Both the position numbers and the translations under genes were made by a program. 64,000 nucleotides of DNA from Variimorphobacter saccharofermentans (GTDB taxonomy: Bacteria; Bacillota; Clostridia; Lachnospirales; Lachnospiraceae), in NCBI RefSeq assembly GCF_014174405.1, contig NZ_JACEGA010000001.1, positions 1,517,001-1,581,000 on the forward strand, in the 5' to 3' direction. Below are positions 16,828-24,740 of the stretch, piece after piece (positions within the stretch are counted from its first letter, which is position 1; each line of letters starts with the position of its first letter). The notes under the pieces are model-generated. The model was not told the DNA's origin. It saw nothing but the letters and a program-made list of their open reading frames with translations, and made no database searches.

Positions 16828-18114
16828 ATGACAATACATGTGGTGCAGCCAGGGGAAACTTTAAATGCAATTGCACTGCAATATGGTGTAACAGCCGAGC
16901 GAATCATTATAGAAAACGAGTTGCCCAATCCGGAAAATTTAGTCGTAGGACAAAGTATCGGGATACGTGTTCCAGATGTGGTTCATACTGTTGTAACAGG
17001 TGATACTCTATTTAGTATTGCCGAAACATATGATGTTAGTCCGAATCAGATTTTACGAAATAATCCTAGTGTCGCTGCAGATGAATTTCTGACACCGGGA
17101 GAGGAACTGGTCATTACCTATGCTGATGATGAGGAACTGGATTCCATACTTGTAAATGGCTATGCTTATCCTTTTATTGATAGAACAGTTCTTCGAAAAA
17201 CCTTACCATACTTAACATTTTTATCGTTATTTACTTATGGTTTTACGTCGACTGGAGAACTTATCCCTATTGATGACGAAGAATTGATCGGAATTGCACA
17301 GGAGTTTGGTGTTAAACCAGTTATGATGCTGGCTCCGATGACGGAAGCAGGAGAATTTAATAGCCAGATAGCACATGATATGTTTGTGAATACTGAGGGG
17401 CAGGCACAGCTGATTGAGAACATCGTGACAACAATGGAAGCAAAGGGGTATGTCGGTCTGGATATTGATTTTGAATTCATCCTGCCCGAAGACAAGCAGA
17501 ATTTTCTGAATTTCATAACTGCTGTTAAGAACAGGCTTTCTCCATTGGGGTTATTAACGCTGGTAGCGTTGGCACCGAAGACCTCGGGTGAAATGACCGG
17601 TTTACTGTATGAAGCCCATGATTACCCAACAATTGGTGCTGTTGCGGATTATGTATTATTGATGACCTATGAATGGGGCTATCTGTATGGGCCGCCCATG
17701 GCTACCTCACCTCTCAATAATGTAAGAAGAGTATTGGAATATGGGGTCAGTGTGATTGACCCGAATAAGATCTGGATGGGTATTCCTAATTATGCTTATG
17801 ACTGGCCTTTACCCTTTGTTCGTAATGAGACAGTTGCCGAGGCGATCACGAATCAGGAGGCAATAGTGAGGGCAGCGCAATTCGGTGTAACAATCCAATT
17901 TGATGAGCTGGCACAGGCACCATTTTATAATTACACGACACCGGAAGGGGTAGAGCATGTAGTGTGGTTTGATGATGTCAGAAGCATGAATGCGAAGTTC
18001 CGTCTTATTCCGGAGCTTGGAATTCGGGGAGCAGGTGTATGGCAGATTATGAATTTCTTCCCGGGACTTTGGTTGGCAGCTGATTCGATATTTACACTAG
18101 AAAAGCTACAATAG
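16828..18114 (+). CDS. LysM-GH18 spore cortex/germination-type protein (YaaH-like)
   Basis: This 428-residue protein has two N-terminal LysM repeats (about residues 3-48 and 52-98: VQPGETLNAIALQYGV and VVTGDTLFSIAETYDV) followed by a GH18 domain. The catalytic strand reads GLDIDFEFI, with acid Glu. Family members such as B. subtilis YaaH are spore-coat or cortex-associated and contribute to peptidoglycan processing on germination; no signal peptide is needed because they are loaded from the mother cell. The start is ATG 16828, after AAGGAAG, because the extra 32 residues of the longer frame look non-homologous. It supports a spore-forming host. Confidence 0.9.
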   Translation: MTIHVVQPGETLNAIALQYGVTAERIIIENELPNPENLVVGQSIGIRVPDVVHTVVTGDTLFSIAETYDVSPNQILRNNPSVAADEFLTPGEELVITYADDEELDSILVNGYAYPFIDRTVLRKTLPYLTFLSLFTYGFTSTGELIPIDDEELIGIAQEFGVKPVMMLAPMTEAGEFNSQIAHDMFVNTEGQAQLIENIVTTMEAKGYVGLDIDFEFILPEDKQNFLNFITAVKNRLSPLGLLTLVALAPKTSGEMTGLLYEAHDYPTIGAVADYVLLMTYEWGYLYGPPMATSPLNNVRRVLEYGVSVIDPNKIWMGIPNYAYDWPLPFVRNETVAEAITNQEAIVRAAQFGVTIQFDELAQAPFYNYTTPEGVEHVVWFDDVRSMNAKFRLIPELGIRGAGVWQIMNFFPGLWLAADSIFTLEKLQ

Positions 18115-18142
18115 TGGGGGTATGGAAGAAGACAATGATGGG

Positions 18143-18205
18143 ACAGATTGCATAATTTAGGGCAGGGATTATGGTAAGCCATAATCCCTGCTCTGCATTA
18201 TGCAC
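18143..18205. repeat. Family A palindromic element, minimal form
   Basis: GCAGGGATTATGG (18162-18174) and CCATAATCCCTGC (18179-18191) form a perfect 13-bp stem with a four-base loop. Weaker outer arms are GATTGCATAAT and CTGCATTATGC. The centre found in longer copies is missing. It lies 48 bases after the LysM-GH18 stop and could act as its terminator. Confidence 0.7.
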
Positions 18206-18300
18206 GAAAACCAGTATATTGAATAAAGCACTAATATATGGTAATATAAATCGACATTGATTAAAGAAGCAATAGTAATTGCGAATGCAGTAATGGGAGG

Positions 18301-19497
18301 GATATTCATCCCATTGATTTATTAAAGAGTGATCATGCCGGAGAGAAAAAGACTCGTTTTATATTACCCATCACTCTGTTTGGATTAACAGCCATGGGAT
18401 CTGCTTATTATATGGCATGGAATTATGTTAACTCCAGTCAGGCTATATCAACATTTTTTGTATCTGTAGTTTTGGTCATACTGGCTACCAATGCGCTATT
18501 CACAACAGGTAGTATCGCATTACTGAAGACATTAAAACGCAACAAAAAAAATTTATTATAAATCGGATAATTTTGTATCAATCGCAGGAATGTTCCACCG
18601 TATGAAGCAAAATGCATCCGGGTTAGCGACAATATGTATCTTGAGCACCATGGTTCTTGTTACGGTTTCTTCCTGTGTTTCTTTATACTTGGGACAGGAG
18701 GATTTGCTGAGGGATGAGTTCATGGATGATATTGTGATCCGTCATTCCACTAACGGGTCAACAGAGAAGTTCATTGATGAAATAATCTATAATACAGTGA
18801 ATGATACGGAGATATCTATAGAAAATCAGCATCAGTATAAAGCACTAAAAGGAACACTTTTGCGCCAAGAGGGTAAATTCGTCGCACCACAGAAACATAT
18901 TAATTTCTATGATAAGCTTGAGGTGGATTATGTGGATGCATACTTCATCAGCTTAGAGGAATTCAATAGAATTAGTCAAAAAGAAGAAGTAGTACAAGAA
19001 GATCAGGTACTTCTGTTAACTGGTGGCAATTATGATGACGTGTTAACCATATCCACTGGCGACAAATCGTATCAGGTTGCAAAACAAATAACGGATACCG
19101 TATTCACCAATGGAAAGGTACGGCAAGCAGATAAAGAAGTATTTATAGTAATGAAAGACTTAAGCATATTACGGCCTGGAACCAGCGAATATGTAATGAA
19201 GCCAGAAGCCAAGCTTAACTCCTACAGGATACTGAATATCGATGGAAGTAATGAAGATTGTTATGAATTCAGTATGCAATTAGAGAATTCTGTCAGAGCA
19301 TTATTTAAACAGGAGCAATCGCAAGACATAATGTTCGATAGTATCTATATTAAACGGTTTTTAGGCTACAGTATGTTTGGAGGCTTGTTGTTCTTAGGTG
19401 TATTTTTTACCATACTGTTTTTATGCGCAACAGTCATCATGCTATTGCTAAGAATGAATATCCTTCTGGATATGAGCATACGGAGGCAGGACCGAAG
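18301..19497 (+). pseudogene. BceB-type ABC transporter permease, truncated and frameshifted
   Basis: This is the remnant of a peptide-resistance (BceAB-type) FtsX permease. The first part reads HPIDLLKSDHAGEKKTRF, then two membrane spans and ATNALFTTGSIALLKTLKR. The frame is then lost at a run of eight A residues (18544-18551), where seven would restore it. It continues as YYKSDNFVSIAGMFHRMKQNASGLATICILSTMVLVTVSS, the large extracellular loop typical of BceB, and a span ending LFLCATVIMLLL. The N-terminal half and the last ~30-60 residues are missing; the 3' end abuts a large palindrome. No partner ATPase or BceRS system is nearby. The downstream frame from 18590 could still be translated, but a functional product is unlikely. 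Confidence 0.8.
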
Positions 19498-19534
19498 GAT
19501 GGAAATATATCCAAAATTATGTATCTGCATATGT

Positions 19535-19762
19535 CGGTACATAGGGCTCTGTATTTTGAGCCCTATGTACCGAAGAAGAAGCGATAGGGCAGGGGTAAGC
19601 CGGAGGGTGGGATATATCCAGAGCCGGAGTATTTGCACGCGTCGGTACTTAGGCTCTGTATTATAGAGCCTTATGTACCGTTACGCAGTGCAATTAAGTG
19701 GAAACGGCTCCGCGGCGGATATATCCCACCCTCCGGCTTGCCCTTACCCTATCGCTTCTTCG
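19535..19762. repeat. Large GC-rich nested palindrome (family C)
   Basis: Outer arms of 45 bases (19575-19619 and 19718-19762) match with about four mismatches; part of each reads AAGCCGGAGGGTGGGATATA. Between them lies a second hairpin (19643-19680), flanked by TTGCACGCGT and ACGCAGTGCAA. Just upstream is a perfect 15-bp hairpin, CGGTACATAGGGCTC/GAGCCCTATGTACCG (19535-19572), whose sequence is nearly the same as the internal one. It is richer in G+C than the surroundings. It has no credible protein and may be a non-autonomous mobile element. Confidence 0.8.
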
Positions 19763-19873
19763 CAATGAGGGTACCTTTAGTTCCCATCTGCCTATATCAA
19801 TTCTTTACAAAAAAACGGTCAAAGGTTATAATAACAAATATGTATTTATTTTCAAATGATAAGGAGTTCCTAA

Positions 19874-20392
19874 ATGGGCAGGAAATTACTCAAGGAAGTA
19901 GCAGGTTGGATTTTACTGTTTCTAATTGCGATTGGAAGCGCAAAGCTGATCAATGAATATGTACTTCTCAATGTCAAAGTACCTTCGAGTTCCATGGAGA
20001 ATACGATAATGACAGATGACAGAGTGATTGGATTACGGTGTGCATATCTGTTTTCAGAACCGGAGAGAGGAGATATAGTTGTTTTTCCATATCCGGATGA
20101 CGAGAATGTAGATTTTATTAAAAGAGTAATTGGATTGCCCGGTGAGACTGTGGAAGGTAAGGATGGACTCGTTTATATCGATGGAAAACCATTGGACGAA
20201 GAATATGTCAAAGATGCAATCGCCAAAGATTTTGGTCCATATGAGGTTCCTAAGAATTGCTATTTTATGATGGGGGATAATCGAAATGATTCGAAGGATT
20301 CTCGCTACTGGGATAGTAAGTATGTGAAGAAGAATACTATAAAAGGGAAAGCTTATTTCAAATATCCAAACTTTGCATGGCTGGATAAATAG
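19874..20392 (+). CDS. lepB: Signal peptidase I, first of two tandem copies
   Basis: This 172-residue type I signal peptidase cleaves signal peptides at the outer face of the membrane. There is one N-terminal membrane span (~9-28), then VPSSSMENTIMTDDRV with nucleophile Ser, RGDIVVFPYPDD, FIKRVIGLPGETVEGKDG with the general-base Lys, and MGDNRNDSKDSRYW. All catalytic boxes are intact. AAGGAG precedes ATG 19874. It follows the family C palindrome by ~110 bases and is followed after 28 bases by a paralogue, so the pair is probably one transcript. Confidence 0.93.
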   Translation: MGRKLLKEVAGWILLFLIAIGSAKLINEYVLLNVKVPSSSMENTIMTDDRVIGLRCAYLFSEPERGDIVVFPYPDDENVDFIKRVIGLPGETVEGKDGLVYIDGKPLDEEYVKDAIAKDFGPYEVPKNCYFMMGDNRNDSKDSRYWDSKYVKKNTIKGKAYFKYPNFAWLDK

Positions 20393-20420
20393 AAAGAAAC
20401 AGGAATAGAGGGAGACAATG

Positions 20421-20987
20421 ATGAGTAAAATGGAAGGCAAAATGCCGAAGGAGAAATTAACAAAGGAGCAAATTCGCAAGGAAGTGATTAGTTGGATTGC
20501 TGTTATGGCATTAGGATTAGGACTAGGATTTTTAGTTAATAAGTTTGTGTTCTTTACAATTTCATCACCTACTGCGTCCATGGAAGATACATTTTTAATT
20601 GATGAGAAAGTAGTGATATTACGTACAGCCTATTTGTTTAGTAAGCCTCAGCGCGGAGATATTGTGGTATTTCCATTCCCAGATGATGAAAGTATGGATT
20701 ATATAAAGAGAATTATTGGGTTGCCTAATGAAACAATAGAAGGGAAGAATGGTGTGGTCTATATTAATGGAGAGCCCCTCGAAGAGGATTATTTTAAAGA
20801 GCCACCGGAGGGAGATTTTGGACCCTATGAAATCCCTGAAGGACATTATTTTATGATGGGTGATAACCGGAATATCTCTGAAGATGCCAGGGATTGGGAT
20901 AATAAATTTGTCGCGGAGGATAAGATTAAGGGGAAAGCCATTTTTAAGTACCCTGACTTCAAATGGTTTTCAAAAGTAGAGTATTAG
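20421..20987 (+). CDS. lepB: Signal peptidase I, second tandem copy
   Basis: This 188-residue paralogue of the preceding gene is about half identical by eye. A longer basic head (MSKMEGKMPKEKLTKEQIRK) precedes the membrane span. Catalytic boxes are present: SSPTASMEDTFLIDEKVV with Ser, YIKRIIGLPNETIEGKNG with Lys, and MMGDNRNISEDARDW. The box ahead of the Ser reads SSPTAS instead of the usual PSxS, a mild departure that could shift preference. The SKDSR-like segment in the first copy is here SEDAR. ATG 20421 is better spaced from GGGAG than ATG 20418. Confidence 0.93.
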   Translation: MSKMEGKMPKEKLTKEQIRKEVISWIAVMALGLGLGFLVNKFVFFTISSPTASMEDTFLIDEKVVILRTAYLFSKPQRGDIVVFPFPDDESMDYIKRIIGLPNETIEGKNGVVYINGEPLEEDYFKEPPEGDFGPYEIPEGHYFMMGDNRNISEDARDWDNKFVAEDKIKGKAIFKYPDFKWFSKVEY

Positions 20988-21061
20988 AGCAACTAAATCT
21001 CATTCAATTTCGAATATAATATAGTTAAAGTAAATAAATACTTACATGAAAGAACCATAAT

Positions 21062-21131
21062 AACAGGCTCCAATGTATTAATTCAGACTAACATAATCGC
21101 TATGTCTGACGTTTGTACATTGGAGCCTGTT
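21062..21131. terminator. Bidirectional terminator hairpin
   Basis: AACAGGCTCCAATGTA (21062-21077) pairs perfectly with TACATTGGAGCCTGTT (21116-21131). A second stem, CAGAC/GTCTG, lies in the loop. It sits between the convergent signal-peptidase and hydrogenase genes. Confidence 0.8.
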
Positions 21132-21142
21132 TATGATGTTGA

Positions 21143-22570
21143 TTAATCAGTATAAGGCGCAATAGCACTTTGTATGGTCTTTTCAAGGGCCTCTTTTCCG
21201 TAACTATCAACCTCATTTTTATTACGATCACCATGGGTTAAGCAACCGGCACCGCCGATGCACCCTCCGACACAGGCCATGCCTTCTATAAAATTATTGG
21301 GCAGAGCTTTTCTGGAGGCCTTAAGTAGAGCAGTTTTACATGCTTCTATACCGTCACATACAATAGGATTTAATATAAAATCGTCTCTTCCTTTCTCCTT
21401 TATGGCTTCGGCTACTGCTTCGGACAGGCCGCCACTCCGTGCAAATATCCTTCCATAATAGGAGGCGTTGTCCAAGGTACCTAGTGGCAAGGCATCAAGA
21501 TCAATATCTTTGCTATCGATTAGCGCCTGAAGTTCTTCAAAGGTAATAACACTATCAACATAGGGAGCAACCTCCGGGCGTTGTAATTCCATTTTCTTAG
21601 CAGTACAGGGACCGATGAATACGACCTTTGAGGTGGGGTCTGTACTTTTTATGTACTTGGATATAACAGCCATCGGTGACAGGTTATGAGAAATATGCTC
21701 AGTTAACTGTGGAAATTGCTTATGGATATAGTCTACGAAAGCCGGGCAGCAGGAGCTTGTAAGAAACCCTTTTTCCATTAGTTCCTCTGCTTCCGAATCG
21801 GCAACCATATCAGCACCCAAAGCAGCTTCAACAACACTGTAAAAGCCTAATTCTTTGATGGCACTGATAATTTGTCCCAAATTCGCATATCGGAACTGGC
21901 TTGCTATGGAGGGAGCAACAACAGCGTATAGCTTGTACTGATGAGTATCTTCGCTACCCTTAATTAGATTAACCACATCTACAATATATGATTTATCCAT
22001 AATTGCCCCAAAGGGACATTGATATACACAGGCGCCACAGGAAATGCATTTCTTATTGTCAATAATCGCTTTTTTTTCCTCGTCCATACTGATTGCTTTT
22101 ACCTTACAGGAATTCTGACAGGGACGTTTATTATTCGCAATCGCACTAAAGGGGCAAACAGAAGCACATTTTCCGCATTCAACACACTTTTCTTTATCAA
22201 TATGTGCTTTCTGGTGGGCATCAAAGGATATCGCACCAAGCTTACAAACATCCTCACATCTATGAGCAATACAACCACGACATGCATCGGATACTTCAAA
22301 TCCACCCACTGGACATTTATCACAGGCGATATCGAGTACCTCTATTACATTTGGATTATCAGGGTTGCCACCCATAGCCACATTGATTCGTTCTCCGACA
22401 ATAGCCCGCTCTTTATAGATGCAGCATCGCATAGTAGCTTTCGGACCTTCTACAATTTTTTGTGGAATATTATGAAAGGCATGATGTAAATCATCTTGAA
22501 AAGCACTTCGGGCTACTTCTCTTAGAACTCTGTATTTTAAATGTTGTACCTTGGTATCGAATTTTCTCAT
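21143..22570 (-). CDS. [FeFe] hydrogenase, group-B-like
   Basis: This 475-residue cytoplasmic iron-only hydrogenase has several 4Fe-4S cysteine motifs in the N-terminal ~190 residues (CDKCPVGGFEVSDACRGC, CVECGKCASVCP, CISCGACVYQCP). The H-cluster domain follows. Its signatures are TSSCCPAFVDYI, IGPCTAKKME and EGMACVGGCIGGAG. These depart from the TSCCPxW / MPCxxKKxE / ExMACPGGC forms of classical group A enzymes and resemble the less studied group B. There is no signal peptide. The small 2Fe-2S gene lies just upstream on the same strand. It may dispose of electrons as H2 during fermentation; its electron partner is unproven. AAAGG lies eight bases before ATG 22570. Confidence 0.88.
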   Translation of the reverse strand: MRKFDTKVQHLKYRVLREVARSAFQDDLHHAFHNIPQKIVEGPKATMRCCIYKERAIVGERINVAMGGNPDNPNVIEVLDIACDKCPVGGFEVSDACRGCIAHRCEDVCKLGAISFDAHQKAHIDKEKCVECGKCASVCPFSAIANNKRPCQNSCKVKAISMDEEKKAIIDNKKCISCGACVYQCPFGAIMDKSYIVDVVNLIKGSEDTHQYKLYAVVAPSIASQFRYANLGQIISAIKELGFYSVVEAALGADMVADSEAEELMEKGFLTSSCCPAFVDYIHKQFPQLTEHISHNLSPMAVISKYIKSTDPTSKVVFIGPCTAKKMELQRPEVAPYVDSVITFEELQALIDSKDIDLDALPLGTLDNASYYGRIFARSGGLSEAVAEAIKEKGRDDFILNPIVCDGIEACKTALLKASRKALPNNFIEGMACVGGCIGGAGCLTHGDRNKNEVDSYGKEALEKTIQSAIAPYTD

Positions 22571-22711
22571 ATCTAAAACCTTTCCGGGAACTTACCCATT
22601 ATTACACTATGTATTTATTAATCTCGCATAGTATTATAACAAACAATTTTTAAAAATTCTTTGAAAAAATAATGTAAAAATGGTAAATTATATTGCTATT
22701 TTTTGAAATAG

Positions 22712-22954
22712 TTATATTCTGGATAATACATGGGTTTCAAAAAAATCAGCAAAGTTTGCCTTCGATATTCCGCATATTATATCATCATCAACTTTAACAG
22801 AAACACCATCCGTGCATCGACCTAAACAGAATGCTGTAGATAATTGAATCTGCTCCTCAAGATTTTTTTCGGAAATGGCATCCTTCAGTAACTGCATGAT
22901 ATCATAGGAGCCATTAATATGGCAGGTACTGCCGACACAGATATGAATATTCAT
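22712..22954 (-). CDS. Thioredoxin-like 2Fe-2S ferredoxin (NuoE/HndA type)
   Basis: This 80-residue protein has the thioredoxin-like 2Fe-2S fold seen in NuoE and HndA. The cluster ligands are CVGSTC near the N-terminus and CLGRC near residue 43-47. It lacks the N-terminal helical part of full NuoE, so it is a stand-alone domain. It is encoded about 140 bases upstream of the [FeFe] hydrogenase on the same strand, and small proteins of this kind commonly accompany such hydrogenases, so an electron-transfer role is reasonable. GGAGG lies seven bases before ATG 22954. Confidence 0.85.
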   Translation of the reverse strand: MNIHICVGSTCHINGSYDIMQLLKDAISEKNLEEQIQLSTAFCLGRCTDGVSVKVDDDIICGISKANFADFFETHVLSRI

Positions 22955-23096
22955 TATGTAACCTCCATGAGTAGTAGGGTAGATGACGTTAAGATCGTTA
23001 ACATCTTAACAAAGAGAGTATAATACATTGTTAAATATTCGTCAATGTACAATAAATAGGAAATAATTATGTGAATACTTAAAGAAGCTAAGAAAA

Positions 23097-23177
23097 GAGG
23101 CCATTGAAAAATGAGTTATAGGAACGATAACTTACCAGTAAGTCATAATCCTAGCTTAATACATTTTACAATAGCCC
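23097..23177. repeat. Family A-like palindromic element
   Basis: Outer arms GAGGCCATTG and AATAGCCCC pair imperfectly. The centre, GATAACTTACCAGTAAGTCATAATCC, contains the family A arms (AACTTACC and GGTAAGTCATAATCC) with the middle missing. It lies 20 bases beyond the argH stop on the minus strand and may terminate it. Confidence 0.6.
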
Positions 23178-23196
23178 CAGGAAAATAGAAATTCGA

Positions 23197-24570
23197 TTAG
23201 GCTTTCAGATATTCTTCATTGATTTGGATTACCTGTTTCATCGCTTCCACACCGGGAGCGCCTATGGTATTTCGTTTATTAACACAGGTTTCCATACTGA
23301 TGGCATCATAAATATCCTGTTCGAAGACCGGGCTGATATTCTTAAACTCTTCCAGACTCATTTCCTCCAGAGCAATATCCTTTTCAATACAATAGAGTAC
23401 GAGCTGACCTACAATTCCATGGGCATCACGGAAGGGAACGCCTTTGTTAACCAGATAATCAGCGGCATCCGTTGCATTTGTGAAGCCATTCTTAGCGCTA
23501 TTTTCCATGTAGTTCTTTTGAAACTTCATAGTAGCCACCATACCGTTGAATAAAGCGAGACAGCCCTTTACAGTATCGATTGCATCAAAGGTAAGCTCTT
23601 TGTCTTCCTGCATATCCTTATTGTATGCGAGTGGGAGTCCTTTCATTGTTGTAAGAATAGAGACTAAGGCTCCGTATACACGTCCCGTCTTTCCTCTTAC
23701 CAGTTCGGCAATGTCTGGGTTTTTCTTTTGTGGCATAATACTGGAACCAGTTGAATAGGCATCATCCAATTCGACAAAGCGATATTCATTGCTGTTCCAG
23801 ATAATTATTTCTTCGCTGAAACGGCTCAAGTGCATCATGATGGTTGAGAGAGCACTTAACAATTCAATCAGGTAATCGCGGTCGGAGACGCTATCCATAC
23901 TATTCAGAGTGGGTCCGTCAAAGCCTAAAAGCTCAGCTGTCAGATTGCGGTCTAAAGGATATGTGGTACCTGCTAAAGCGCCGGAACCCAGAGGAGAGAG
24001 GTTCATTCTCTTACTGATATCGCTAAGACGGGAACGATCCCTTTTAAACATTTCAAAGTAGGCTCCAAAATGGTGCGCCAGTGTAACCGGCTGTGCCTTT
24101 TGCAGATGGGTAAAACCTGGCATAAAGGTCTGTGTGTTCTCCTTCATAATTCGATGGAGAGTTATCAGCAGGTTCTTGACCAATTCATCGATTTCAGAAA
24201 TTTCATCTCGGATATAGAGCTTCATATCCAAAGCTACCTGATCGTTACGGCTTCTTCCTGTATGTAATTTCTTACCGGGATCACCAATTCGTTCAATCAG
24301 ATGTGCTTCCACAAAGCTGTGGATATCTTCATGCTCCTCATCAATAATAAGACTACCGTTTATGATATCCTCCATAATTCCAGAGAGTCCGCTTATTATA
24401 AGATCCTTTTCTTCCTCTGAAATAATTCCCTGTTTCGCAAGCATAGTTACATGAGCAATACTACCTTCAATATCCTGTTTGAAGAACTTCTGATCAAAGG
24501 ATAAGGAGGCATTAAAATTGTGAACTAATTGATTGGTTTCCTTTGTAAATCGACCGCCCCAAAGCTTCAT
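23197..24570 (-). CDS. argH: Argininosuccinate lyase
   Basis: This 457-residue cytoplasmic enzyme splits argininosuccinate into arginine and fumarate, the last step of arginine synthesis. Start-to-end match to the fumarase/aspartase superfamily: LWGGRFTKETN at the N-terminus, HTGRSRNDQVALD, HLQKAQPVTLAHH, and the signature GSSIMPQKKNPDIAEL with the catalytic Ser loop. Length is standard. No argG is adjacent, so the gene is separated from its usual partner. The ribosome site before ATG 24570 is weak (GAGG). Confidence 0.97.
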   Translation of the reverse strand: MKLWGGRFTKETNQLVHNFNASLSFDQKFFKQDIEGSIAHVTMLAKQGIISEEEKDLIISGLSGIMEDIINGSLIIDEEHEDIHSFVEAHLIERIGDPGKKLHTGRSRNDQVALDMKLYIRDEISEIDELVKNLLITLHRIMKENTQTFMPGFTHLQKAQPVTLAHHFGAYFEMFKRDRSRLSDISKRMNLSPLGSGALAGTTYPLDRNLTAELLGFDGPTLNSMDSVSDRDYLIELLSALSTIMMHLSRFSEEIIIWNSNEYRFVELDDAYSTGSSIMPQKKNPDIAELVRGKTGRVYGALVSILTTMKGLPLAYNKDMQEDKELTFDAIDTVKGCLALFNGMVATMKFQKNYMENSAKNGFTNATDAADYLVNKGVPFRDAHGIVGQLVLYCIEKDIALEEMSLEEFKNISPVFEQDIYDAISMETCVNKRNTIGAPGVEAMKQVIQINEEYLKA

Positions 24571-24740
24571 TTGTTCTACCTCGTTTCTATTCGGAATACG
24601 AAAAATATAATGATATGGTATTATTCGTATATCACAAGTATTTTTATAATGTTATTATAATACATGATTTTGAATAAAGATGCAATAACTTATCCGACAT
24701 AAATGCGTTGGAGAGCTATCGTTAACTCTTCATAAACATC

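Noticed and set aside
19366..19638. Minus-strand open frame of 90 codons over the end of the bceB remnant.
   Set aside because: Its repeated RYIGLKIQSPMYRH-type sequence is simply the hairpin read in reverse, so no gene is supported.
19633..19956. Plus-strand open frame of 107 codons overlapping the palindrome and the lepB start.
   Set aside because: It is a shadow created by the palindromic repeat and the signal-peptidase gene in another frame; it has no ribosome site and its composition is unlike a protein.
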